Assembly (NCBI GenBank): GCA_005880605.1
Contig: VBIS01000034.1
Span: 1-14,823, forward strand
Source: Chloroflexota bacterium
GTDB taxonomy: Bacteria; Chloroflexota; Dormibacteria; CF-121
DNA: 14,823 nt
Direction: 5' to 3'
In this document: one piece after another, positions 7,323-13,631 of the stretch
Layout of the letters: every line of letters begins with the position of its first letter
Position numbering within the stretch: the stretch's first letter is position 1
Made by a program: the position numbers and the translations under genes
Notes under the pieces: generated by a model
What the model was told of the DNA's origin: nothing
The model's database searches: none
Seen by the model: only the letters and a program-made list of their open reading frames with translations

Positions 7323-7809
7323 GAACATCCTGCTCGGCACGCACCACTGGACACGCAGCGGCATGCTGGGATCGGTTACCTTCTGGCCTGGCACATTGCG
7401 GGCGGAACGCGCCGCCCAGGCCGAGGTGCAAACCGCGATCGAACTGTTCCGTGAACGGCTCGAGCCACGGCTCGAGGATCCGGCCTTTACCCTCTCCTAC
7501 GCCAATCGGCGGCGCACCGAGATTGCCCGCGCACTGGCGGCCCGCCCGAAGCTCCTCCTGCTGGACGAGCCGGCGGCCGGCATGAACCCATACGAACGGA
7601 TCGAGATGGCCGGCCTGATCCGCTCGATGCGCGACCGGGGTCTGACCATTCTCCTGATCGAGCACCACATGCCACTCGTGATGGAGATCTCCGACCGCGT
7701 CATCGTGATGGATCACGGCGTGAAGATCGCGGAAGGCTTACCGAAGGAGGTCCACAGCAATCCAAGAGTCGTCGAAGCCTATCTCGGCCGACGGGCAGCG
7801 ACCGCCTAG
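7099..7809 (+). CDS. livG: ABC importer ATPase, LivG family, N-terminus missing
   Basis: The frame carries a LivG-type nucleotide-binding domain: Walker A GPNGAGKTT (14-22), Q-loop TFQNIRVFPQLTV with Q63, signature LSYANRRR (132-139), Walker B LLLLDEP (152-158), H-loop His189 in IEHHM, and the typical ending VVEAYLG. Family members have roughly 30 residues ahead of 'IVSLVGPNG', including the A-loop aromatic that stacks on adenine. Here those residues are absent, and the GTG at 7099 belongs to the livM tail read in another frame. The first authentic codons appear to be 'VSLVG' at about 7126. The real gene would be about 265 residues and is probably complete in the organism if this is an assembly join. 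It hydrolyses ATP on the cytoplasmic face with LivF. Confidence 0.88.
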   Translation: MPARLSRILVSLVGPNGAGKTTVFNLVSGVLRPTAGSVRLLGRDLVGQPAHRITHHGIARTFQNIRVFPQLTVRENILLGTHHWTRSGMLGSVTFWPGTLRAERAAQAEVQTAIELFRERLEPRLEDPAFTLSYANRRRTEIARALAARPKLLLLDEPAAGMNPYERIEMAGLIRSMRDRGLTILLIEHHMPLVMEISDRVIVMDHGVKIAEGLPKEVHSNPRVVEAYLGRRAATA

Positions 7810-7837
7810 CCCAGCACCGGCGAAGAAGGACGTCGTC

Positions 7838-8539
7838 CTGCGCCTGCAGGACGTCGAGGTTCGCTACGGCCCGGTCCCGGCGCTGCGCGATGTCAGCATG
7901 GAGATCCGGCGCGGCGAGATTGTCTGCTTGCTGGGAGGCAACGCCTCGGGCAAGTCGACCACCATGAAGACCGTGATCGGTTCGGTGCGTCCGGCGAAGG
8001 GGTCGGTCTGGTACGACGGCCAGGAGATCACGAACTGGAATACGTCACGACGTGTGGCCGCCGGGATCGCGATCGTGCCCGAGGCTCGACGGATTTTCCC
8101 CCGCCTCACCGTGCTCGAGAACCTGATGATGGGCGCCTTCATCCGAAATGACAAAGCTGAGATCGACGCCGACCTCGATCGCGTCATGGACATGTTTCCG
8201 CGGCTCAAGGAGCGGCGCGCCCAGAAAGGCGGCACCATGTCGGGTGGCGAGCAGCAGATGCTGGCGATGGCGCGGGCGTTGATGTCGCGGCCGCGCTTTT
8301 TGTGCATGGACGAGCCGTCGATGGGTCTCGCCCCGGTCTTAGTCGAGCAGCAGTTCGAGACGATTCAGCAGCTGAACCAGACCGGCATCACGATCTTCGT
8401 GGTGGAGCAGAACGCCCGGATGGCGCTGGCCATCGCCAGTCGCGGCTACGTGCTGCAAAGCGGGCGCGTCGTGCTCGCTGGAACGGCAGGCTCGCTGCTC
8501 GAGAACCCGCAGATGCAGCGCGCCTATCTCGGCATCTAG
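7838..8539 (+). CDS. livF: ABC importer ATPase, LivF family, probable CTG start
   Basis: Starting at CTG 7838 gives 233 residues, the usual LivF length, with the N-terminus LRLQDVEVRYGPVPALRDVS aligning with the family from its first strand. The domain has A-loop Tyr10, Walker A GGNASGKST (33-41), signature MSGGEQQ (134-140), Walker B FLCMDEP (154-160), and VVEQN at 188-192 where LivF proteins carry Gln in place of the H-loop His. The frame is open from 7724 but has no ATG, GTG or TTG before ATG 7898. Starting at 7898 would delete the A-loop. AGAAGGA at 7824-7830 lies seven bases before the CTG, which supports CTG. It begins 28 bases after the livG stop and is the last importer gene. Confidence 0.9.
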   Translation: MRLQDVEVRYGPVPALRDVSMEIRRGEIVCLLGGNASGKSTTMKTVIGSVRPAKGSVWYDGQEITNWNTSRRVAAGIAIVPEARRIFPRLTVLENLMMGAFIRNDKAEIDADLDRVMDMFPRLKERRAQKGGTMSGGEQQMLAMARALMSRPRFLCMDEPSMGLAPVLVEQQFETIQQLNQTGITIFVVEQNARMALAIASRGYVLQSGRVVLAGTAGSLLENPQMQRAYLGI

Positions 8540-8543
8540 GCCC

Positions 8544-9023
8544 TCAGCGCACCGCCTTTTTCACAAGCGCGGTGATCTTGGCCTCTTCGCTGGCAGTCAA
8601 CTCGCTGAGCGCGTACTGAATCGGCCACATGGCGCCGTCGTCGATTTTCGCCTTGTCGCTGAAGCCGAGCGTTTGGTATCTGACTTTGAACTTCCCTGCG
8701 TTTTGGAAGTAACAGATCACATTGTCGTCCTTGGCGTAGGCGGGCATTCCGTACCACGTTTTCGGCGTGAGAGCCGGAGCTGCGGCTGTGATCAGTGCGT
8801 GGACCTTCTTGGCAATGGCGCGATCCGGCTCCTGCATTCTGGCGATAGCCGCAAGCAGCTCCGTTTTCCCATCCGCCTTGGCCGCCTCGGCCTTGAGCTC
8901 CCGGACACGCTCGCGCGCCGCCGCCTTTTCTTCGGCGCTGAATCCCTTGGATGCCGTCTCGGTCGCGCTGGTGCGATTCGCACGTTTCTGTGTGCTTTTG
9001 GTCGCCGTTTTGGTTGGGGCCAT
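8544..9023 (-). CDS. DUF1801 (YdhG-like) protein with lysine/alanine-rich N-terminal tail
   Basis: This is a 159-residue protein. The C-terminal half has the DUF1801/YdhG pattern: TWYGMPAYAKDDNVICYF, 'KFKVRYQTLGF', 'DDGAMWPIQYALSELT' and a final 'ALVKKAV' helix. Members have been linked to iron handling (YdhG) or are uncharacterised. Residues 1-30 are Lys/Thr/Ala-rich (MAPTKTATKSTQKRANR), like the disordered tails of histone-H1-like and other nucleoid proteins, and about 31-70 form a charged Ala/Glu/Lys helix. The ATG at 9023 is supported by AGGAG eight bases upstream on this strand. It converges on livF with only four bases between stops and no visible terminator. Function is unknown; DNA association of the tail is a guess. 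Confidence 0.82.
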   Translation of the reverse strand: MAPTKTATKSTQKRANRTSATETASKGFSAEEKAAARERVRELKAEAAKADGKTELLAAIARMQEPDRAIAKKVHALITAAAPALTPKTWYGMPAYAKDDNVICYFQNAGKFKVRYQTLGFSDKAKIDDGAMWPIQYALSELTASEEAKITALVKKAVR

Positions 9024-9086
9024 ACTTTGCGCTCCTGTTCGAGAGTTGACGAGAACGATCTTGAGTCTATTGCGTCAGAGCACTAG

Positions 9087-9890
9087 CTAATGGCTCGGAG
9101 GTAGCTTCGCCTCGGGCGAGCCCGCCGGCGAGAAGGCGCCCAACACTTTCATGTCCTCGCGGCTGGTGTTCTCGAGCGTGTGCCGCACGCCGATAGGAAA
9201 GAAGACGACCGAGCCGGGACGCAGGTCGCCGACGGGCTGGTCCTCGATCCACAGCCGCCCGGTCCCCGCGAGGATGTAGACCGCTTCCTCGTGGGGATGC
9301 GCATGTAGGGGCGCGCGCCCGGTCGGGATGACGCCCGTGAACTGCGTCATCTGCCGACAGCCGACCGTGGGGCTGATCAGGACCCGGAAGCTGCGCTCTC
9401 CCATCAGGGTCGGTGTCACGCGCCGCTCGTCCATCATGGTGGGTGCCGCGCCCTGTTCGTTGACGCTGGCAGACCGCAGACCGGACAGGTCGAGGCGCGG
9501 TATCGCCGGACGAATCTCGTCGAGATCGATCGGTGGCGCCAGCGCGCCTACCACGACCAGCGGCGTCTGGCCGGTATTGATATAGGTGTGCTCGGCTCCG
9601 TCCGGGATGAATACGGCCTGCCCGGGCCCGACATGGTGCGTGGCGCCCTCGATCCGCGCCTCCCCGGTACCCTCGAGAATGTAGAGCACCTCCTCCGCGC
9701 CGGCGTGGACATGGCTCGTCGCCGAGTCTGGGTCCAGCACCAGCCGATAGGCCATGACGTGCTCCGCCCCGAGGTCACGATCGATCAGCCACTGCAAAGC
9801 ACCGCCTTCCAGGGGAAGGGCTGTGATCTCGTTCTGATGCCGAAGGCGCGCTCGTTGTTCCACGAACACCTTGTGTGCCCATGGTAGCAA
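9087..9890 (-). CDS. Bicupin protein (two cupin_2 domains)
   Basis: There are about 267 residues with two tandem beta-barrel cupin domains. Domain 1 has metal-ligand candidates H60, H62, E66 or E67 and H101 (SHVHAGAEEVLYILEGTGEA ... IPDGAEHT). Domain 2 has H196, H198, E202 and H237 (LHAHPHEEAVYILAGTGRLW ... FPIGVRHTLEN). Both barrels keep a full metal-binding set, which suggests an enzyme, for example a dioxygenase, isomerase or hydrolase acting on a small acid. Many such bicupins are unassigned, so no reaction is claimed. The longest start is TTG at 9890; GTG at 9869 is an alternative, and neither has a convincing ribosome binding site. It is divergent from the aldo/keto reductase operon with 30 bases between starts, so a shared regulator is plausible. 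Confidence 0.85.
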   Translation of the reverse strand: MLPWAHKVFVEQRARLRHQNEITALPLEGGALQWLIDRDLGAEHVMAYRLVLDPDSATSHVHAGAEEVLYILEGTGEARIEGATHHVGPGQAVFIPDGAEHTYINTGQTPLVVVGALAPPIDLDEIRPAIPRLDLSGLRSASVNEQGAAPTMMDERRVTPTLMGERSFRVLISPTVGCRQMTQFTGVIPTGRAPLHAHPHEEAVYILAGTGRLWIEDQPVGDLRPGSVVFFPIGVRHTLENTSREDMKVLGAFSPAGSPEAKLPPSH

Positions 9891-9909
9891 CGCAACAAAG
9901 CTTTACCAT
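9881..9909. promoter_or_regulatory. Inverted repeat in the bicupin/AKR divergent gap
   Basis: ATGGTA (9881-9886) and TACCAT (9904-9909) are perfect inverted arms 17 bases apart, and the 8-base palindrome AAAGCTTT (9897-9904) touches the right arm. The site spans the start of the bicupin gene and ends 11 bases before the AKR ATG. It could be an operator for a dimeric repressor controlling both directions. No good -10/-35 pair was found beside it, and six-base arms can occur by chance. Confidence 0.25.
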
Positions 9910-9920
9910 CTCGACGAGGG

Positions 9921-10904
9921 ATGGAATACCGCATGTTCGGGCGGACCGGGATGCGGGTCTCGGTCCTGGGGCTGGGCTGCGGGGGGTTCGGTGGTGTCGG
10001 CTCGGCGCCGGAGCTATTCGGCAAGGGGGAAGACAAGGCGACCGCCTTCGCCTTGATGAACCGAGCCTGGGACGAGGGCATCAACTACTTCGACACAGCC
10101 GATAGCTATGGGGGCGGCGTGTCGGAAACGATCGTCGGCGCCTGGCTCACCGAGCGAAAGGTCCGCGACCAGCTGATCCTCTCGACCAAGGTCGGGTATG
10201 CGGTCCCCGGCGGGCCGAATGATCAGGGGCTTTCCCGTCGCCACCTCAGGCAGGCGATCGAGGGCAGCCTGCGCCGGCTGCAGACTGACCACATCGATCT
10301 CTACGTGACGATGGAGCCGGATGCGAAGACCGCTATTGAGGAGACGCTGGAGACAATGAACGACCTGATGCACGCGGGCAAGGTGCGCCACATCGGTGCC
10401 AGCAACGTCACGGCGCCGCAGTTGCGCGAGTCGCTCGCCGCCAGCGATCGCCTGGAAGTTCACCGCTACCAATCGGTCCAAAACGGCTACAGCTTGCTCG
10501 AGCGCGCAATGGAGGACGATGTCCTGCCGCTGGCGGCACAGGAGCGAATGGCGGTCACACCCTTCAGTCCGACCTCGGGCGGGTTGCTGACCGGCAAGTA
10601 CCGCTCTGGTCAGGCGCCGCCACCGGGGTCGCGGGTCGAGCTTCGCCCGCAGCCATACCAGCATTTGATGACGCCCCGCACTTTCCAGGCGATTGATGCC
10701 CTTCGCGCGGCCGCGGCCGAGCGCGGCGTCGACACCGGGGCGCTGGCCCTCGCGTGGGTCATCAGCCACCCCGCCGTGACGTCCGCCCTGATCGGCCCAC
10801 GCCGGGTCGAACACTTCGAGCCGTGGCTCGCCGCGGTTGCGATTCACCTGTCCGCAAATGAGCGCGACGCGCTCTCCTCGCGTATGGACGCGGTCGCCGC
10901 CTGA
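9921..10904 (+). CDS. Aldo/keto reductase family protein with altered catalytic His position
   Basis: This is a 327-residue (alpha/beta)8 barrel of the AKR superfamily. 'MEYRMFGRTGMRVSVLGLGC' is the standard beginning and fixes the ATG at 9921, with GAGGG just before it. Catalytic Asp58 and Tyr63 are in FDTADSYG, Lys90 in LSTKVG, and the NADPH-side motifs GKVRHIGASN (153-162) and 'GLLTGKY' follow. The fourth tetrad residue, normally His in 'DLYQxHxPD', is Met131 here (DLYVTMEPD). Such a protein may bind NADP(H) but reduce carbonyls poorly, or act on C=C or another substrate. It is the first gene of a coupled operon: its TGA shares a base with the next ATG (TGATG). Family call is secure; the substrate is unknown. 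Confidence 0.9.
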   Translation: MEYRMFGRTGMRVSVLGLGCGGFGGVGSAPELFGKGEDKATAFALMNRAWDEGINYFDTADSYGGGVSETIVGAWLTERKVRDQLILSTKVGYAVPGGPNDQGLSRRHLRQAIEGSLRRLQTDHIDLYVTMEPDAKTAIEETLETMNDLMHAGKVRHIGASNVTAPQLRESLAASDRLEVHRYQSVQNGYSLLERAMEDDVLPLAAQERMAVTPFSPTSGGLLTGKYRSGQAPPPGSRVELRPQPYQHLMTPRTFQAIDALRAAAAERGVDTGALALAWVISHPAVTSALIGPRRVEHFEPWLAAVAIHLSANERDALSSRMDAVAA

Positions 10905-11899
10905 TGGAAGTGAGGGTGCTGTCGGCCGACGACGTAGAGAAGCTCCTTCCCATGCGCGAATGCATCGAGGTGATGCGCGACGCCCTCGCGGCGCTGGCCC
11001 GCGGCAAGGCGCTGGTCCCACTACGGATGGTGATGCGAATGCCAGACGCCAGCGGCTTTCTGGGTCTGATGCCTGGCCACATCGATGCCGACGGGGGTCG
11101 CGATGGGGCGCTTGGACTGAAGGCCGTCTCCGTCTTTCCGGGCAACGCGCGCCGCGGCATCGATACCCACCAGGGCGCGGTTCTCTTGTTCGAAGCCGAT
11201 ACCGGACGCTTGTCGGCACTCATGGATGGCGCCATGATTACGGCAATTCGCACCGCCGCTGTATCGGGGGTGGCGACCGACCGCCTGGCTCGGATGGACG
11301 CGGCAGAGCTGGCGATCCTGGGTTCCGGCGTTCAGGCCCGCAGCCATCTCGAAGCGATCACCACGGTCCGGCCGATCCGGCGCGTCCGGGTATGGAGCCG
11401 CAATCCGGGACACGCCACCGACCTCGTCAAGGAAGTAGCGGCTCGCTACACGATCTCGATCGAGGCGGTCCCCACCGCGGAAGCCGCGGTGCGTGGCGCC
11501 GATGTCGTGGCCACGGTCACCGCCAGCCCCGAGCCGGTCCTCCAGCGCGGGTGGCTGAAAGACGGCGCGCACATCAACGCGGTCGGATCCTCGATTCCAG
11601 CCACGCGTGAGATCGACACGGCCACCATGGCGGCCGTGCGGCTCTTTGTCGACCGGCGGGAGTCGGCCGTGAATGAGGCCGGCGACATCCTGATCCCGAT
11701 GCGCGAAGGCGCCTTTACCGCCGACCACATTCAGGCCGAGCTGGGCGATGTGATCATCGGGAAGGACCCGGGTCGCCGCACCGACACGGAGCTGACGCTT
11801 TTCAAATCACTCGGGCTGGCGGTGGAAGACGTCGCCTCGGCGGCATTCATCTTGAAGCAGGCCCGGCAGACCGGCGTCGGTCAGATGGTGACGATGTGA
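10904..11899 (+). CDS. Ornithine cyclodeaminase/mu-crystallin family dehydrogenase
   Basis: The 331-residue product matches the OCD/mu-crystallin family: R41 and K73 (GALGLKAVSVFP), R116 in ITAIRTAAVSG, the Rossmann NAD(P) motif LGSGVQARSH (139-148), and a C-terminal 'FKSLGLAVEDVASA'. At INAVGSSIP (224-232) the position that is a catalytic Asp in true ornithine cyclodeaminases (GGDCP) appears to be Ser230. Ornithine cyclisation is therefore unlikely; an imine or amino-acid dehydrogenase role (alanine dehydrogenase, ketimine or iminosuccinate reductase type) is more likely. The start ATG overlaps the AKR stop, and its own TGA overlaps the next GTG (GTGA). The neighbouring PLP lyase suggests that it reduces or forms an imine or amino acid made by that enzyme. 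Confidence 0.88.
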   Translation: MEVRVLSADDVEKLLPMRECIEVMRDALAALARGKALVPLRMVMRMPDASGFLGLMPGHIDADGGRDGALGLKAVSVFPGNARRGIDTHQGAVLLFEADTGRLSALMDGAMITAIRTAAVSGVATDRLARMDAAELAILGSGVQARSHLEAITTVRPIRRVRVWSRNPGHATDLVKEVAARYTISIEAVPTAEAAVRGADVVATVTASPEPVLQRGWLKDGAHINAVGSSIPATREIDTATMAAVRLFVDRRESAVNEAGDILIPMREGAFTADHIQAELGDVIIGKDPGRRTDTELTLFKSLGLAVEDVASAAFILKQARQTGVGQMVTM

Positions 11900-12849
11900 A
11901 GGCGACCCGGCTTGGTATCGAGGAAATCCGCCGCGCCCAATCTGTCGTCGCGCAGGCCGCCATCCGGACGCCGCTGGTCAAGCTCAACGTCTGGGACGCG
12001 CCGGCCGACATCAACCTCAAGCTCGAGAACCTCCAGCCGATCGGCTCCTTCAAGATCCGCGGTGCCGCCAATGCGATGAGTGCGATGTCGAAGGCGGAGC
12101 TCGCCAAGGGCGTCCTCGTCGCCAGCGCCGGCAACATGGCGCAGGGCGCCGCCTGGAACGCCCGCCGCCTGGGGATCCCCTGCACCGTCATCGCGCCGGA
12201 CTACGCGCCCGACACCAAGGTCCAGGCGATCGAGCGGCTCGGTGGCCGCGTCATCAAGGTTCCGTTCGACCGCTGGTGGCAGACCTTCACCGACCGCAGC
12301 TATCCCGGGGTTGACGCGACCTTCATTCACTCCTTCGATGACGATCGCGTGATGGCCGGCAATGGAACCATTGGCCTCGAGCTGCTCGAGGATCTCCCCG
12401 AGGTTGACACCGTTCTCATCCCCTGGGGTGGCGGTGGGCTGGCGGGCGGGATTGCGACCGCGTTTCGCGCGATCAAGCCCACGGTTCGCATCTACGCCGT
12501 GGAGGCGGAGACGGGCGCCCCGCTGACCGCGTCACTGAAGGCCGGCAGTCCGCAGGTAGTCGATTACCAGCCATCGTTCGTCGACGGCATCGGCAGCAAG
12601 ACGGTGTTCGCGAACATGCTCGTCATGGCGCAGGAGCTGCTCGACGGGTCCTTCACGGCGAGCCTCGACGAGATTGCGGCCGCCCTGCGCCTGATGGCGG
12701 AACGCAATCGGGTCATCGCCGAGGGAGCCGGTGCCGTGGCCCTGGCCGTGGCGCTATCCGGCAAGGCCGGAAAGGGGCGCATTGCCTGCATCGTCTCCGG
12801 GGGGAACATCGACCTGCCGAAGCTGACCAAGATCCTGGGCGAGCACTGA
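11896..12849 (+). CDS. Threonine/serine dehydratase-like PLP lyase (fold type II)
   Basis: This is a 317-residue catalytic-only protein without the regulatory ACT domain of biosynthetic IlvA. K53 in GSFKIRGA is the Schiff-base lysine. SAGNMAQG (77-84) is the carboxylate loop, WGGGGLAGG (177-185) the phosphate-binding glycine loop, and S301 in VSGGNID binds the pyridine nitrogen. The carboxylate loop normally reads SAGNHAQG; the His-to-Met change is a visible variation near the active site. Expected chemistry is beta-elimination of water from a 3-hydroxy amino acid to give an imine or oxo acid. The start GTG overlaps the upstream TGA as GTGA. The pairing with an OCD-family gene recalls EutB/EutC and BhcB/BhcD, so hydroxyaspartate-type or ectoine-derived substrates should be considered besides Thr/Ser. 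Confidence 0.88.
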   Translation: MKATRLGIEEIRRAQSVVAQAAIRTPLVKLNVWDAPADINLKLENLQPIGSFKIRGAANAMSAMSKAELAKGVLVASAGNMAQGAAWNARRLGIPCTVIAPDYAPDTKVQAIERLGGRVIKVPFDRWWQTFTDRSYPGVDATFIHSFDDDRVMAGNGTIGLELLEDLPEVDTVLIPWGGGGLAGGIATAFRAIKPTVRIYAVEAETGAPLTASLKAGSPQVVDYQPSFVDGIGSKTVFANMLVMAQELLDGSFTASLDEIAAALRLMAERNRVIAEGAGAVALAVALSGKAGKGRIACIVSGGNIDLPKLTKILGEH

Positions 12850-12851
12850 TC

Positions 12852-13631
12852 GTGTCGGAGCTGAGCGGCCGGATCGCCCTGGTCACGGGTGGCGGACGCG
12901 GGATCGGTCGTGCTATCGCGCTCTCGCTGGCGCAGGCCGGCGCCGATGTCGCCGTTTCCGGCCGTAACGCCGACGTCTTGGAGGAAACAGTGGGCGCCAT
13001 TCGCGCCACGGGCCGCCGCGCCACAGCCGTCGTGTGCGACGTCAGCGAACGCAGCCAGGTCGACGCCATGGTTGCGCAGGTCAAGAAAGACGTGGGTGAT
13101 CCCCTGATCCTCGTGAACAACGCGGGCATCGCCGGCAGTGCCAAGCTGTCCGAGACCACTGACGACATGTGGGAAGCGATGCTCCGCGTTAATGCCACCG
13201 GCGCCTTCTATTGCATGCGCGCCGTGGTTCCGATGATGGTGGAGGCGAAGTGGGGGCGCGTCGTCAATGTGGCGTCGATCGCGGCCAGGGCCGGCGCGCC
13301 GTACATCGCCGCATATGCCGCTTCCAAGCACGCGATGCTGGGGCTGACGCGCGCGGTCGCTGCCGAGGTTGCGGCGCGAGGCGTAACCGTCAACGCTGTG
13401 TGCCCCGGTTATGTTGACACTGAGATGACCGATCGGTCGGCAGCCTTCATCACCGTCCGCACCGGAAGGGACGACAAGGAGGCCCGCAAGATCCTGGAAG
13501 GCTTCAGCCCGCAGAAACGCCTGATGACGGCCGACGAAGTTGCGGGCCTTGCGACCTATCTCTGTTCGGAGGCGGCACGCGGCATCAACGGCCAGGGTCT
13601 CGTACTCGACGGTGGCGCTTTCCAGGGATGA
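12852..13631 (+). CDS. Short-chain dehydrogenase/reductase (3-hydroxyacyl type)
   Basis: This is a classical SDR of 259 residues: cofactor motif TGGGRGIG (12-19), NNAG (89-92), active-site Asn114, Ser142, Tyr155 and Lys159 (YAASK), PGYVDTEM after the catalytic segment, and the C-terminal 'GINGQGLVLDGG' typical of the FabG/3-hydroxybutyrate dehydrogenase branch. R38 (SGRN) follows the second strand where NADP-preferring members often carry a basic residue; this is only suggestive. It would interconvert a hydroxyl and a carbonyl on a small acid or acyl-CoA. GTG at 12852 starts two bases after the previous stop, and its TGA overlaps the ATG of the acyl-CoA dehydrogenase gene (ATGA). This links it to acyl-CoA oxidation rather than to fatty acid synthesis. 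Confidence 0.9.
   Translation: MSELSGRIALVTGGGRGIGRAIALSLAQAGADVAVSGRNADVLEETVGAIRATGRRATAVVCDVSERSQVDAMVAQVKKDVGDPLILVNNAGIAGSAKLSETTDDMWEAMLRVNATGAFYCMRAVVPMMVEAKWGRVVNVASIAARAGAPYIAAYAASKHAMLGLTRAVAAEVAARGVTVNAVCPGYVDTEMTDRSAAFITVRTGRDDKEARKILEGFSPQKRLMTADEVAGLATYLCSEAARGINGQGLVLDGGAFQG

Noticed and set aside
7492..7520. Degenerate ABC signature LSYANRRR in LivG as a sign of decay
   Set aside because: From memory this variant is common in LivG proteins of GC-rich bacteria, so it is not evidence of loss of function.
7744..7762. Ideal AAGGAGG before ATC 7760 as the livF start
   Set aside because: ATC starts are extremely rare, the bases encode the conserved livG end (PKEVHSNP), and the extra N-terminus would not match LivF. 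CTG 7838 fits length and alignment better.
8536..8548. Bidirectional terminator between convergent livF and DUF1801 genes
   Set aside because: The four-base gap and its flanks show no stem with a T-run on either strand.
10014..11219. 401-codon open frame on the - strand
   Set aside because: It is antisense to the aldo/keto reductase and OCD genes, has Arg/Gly-rich low-complexity translation, and shows no family motif; a GC-rich shadow frame.
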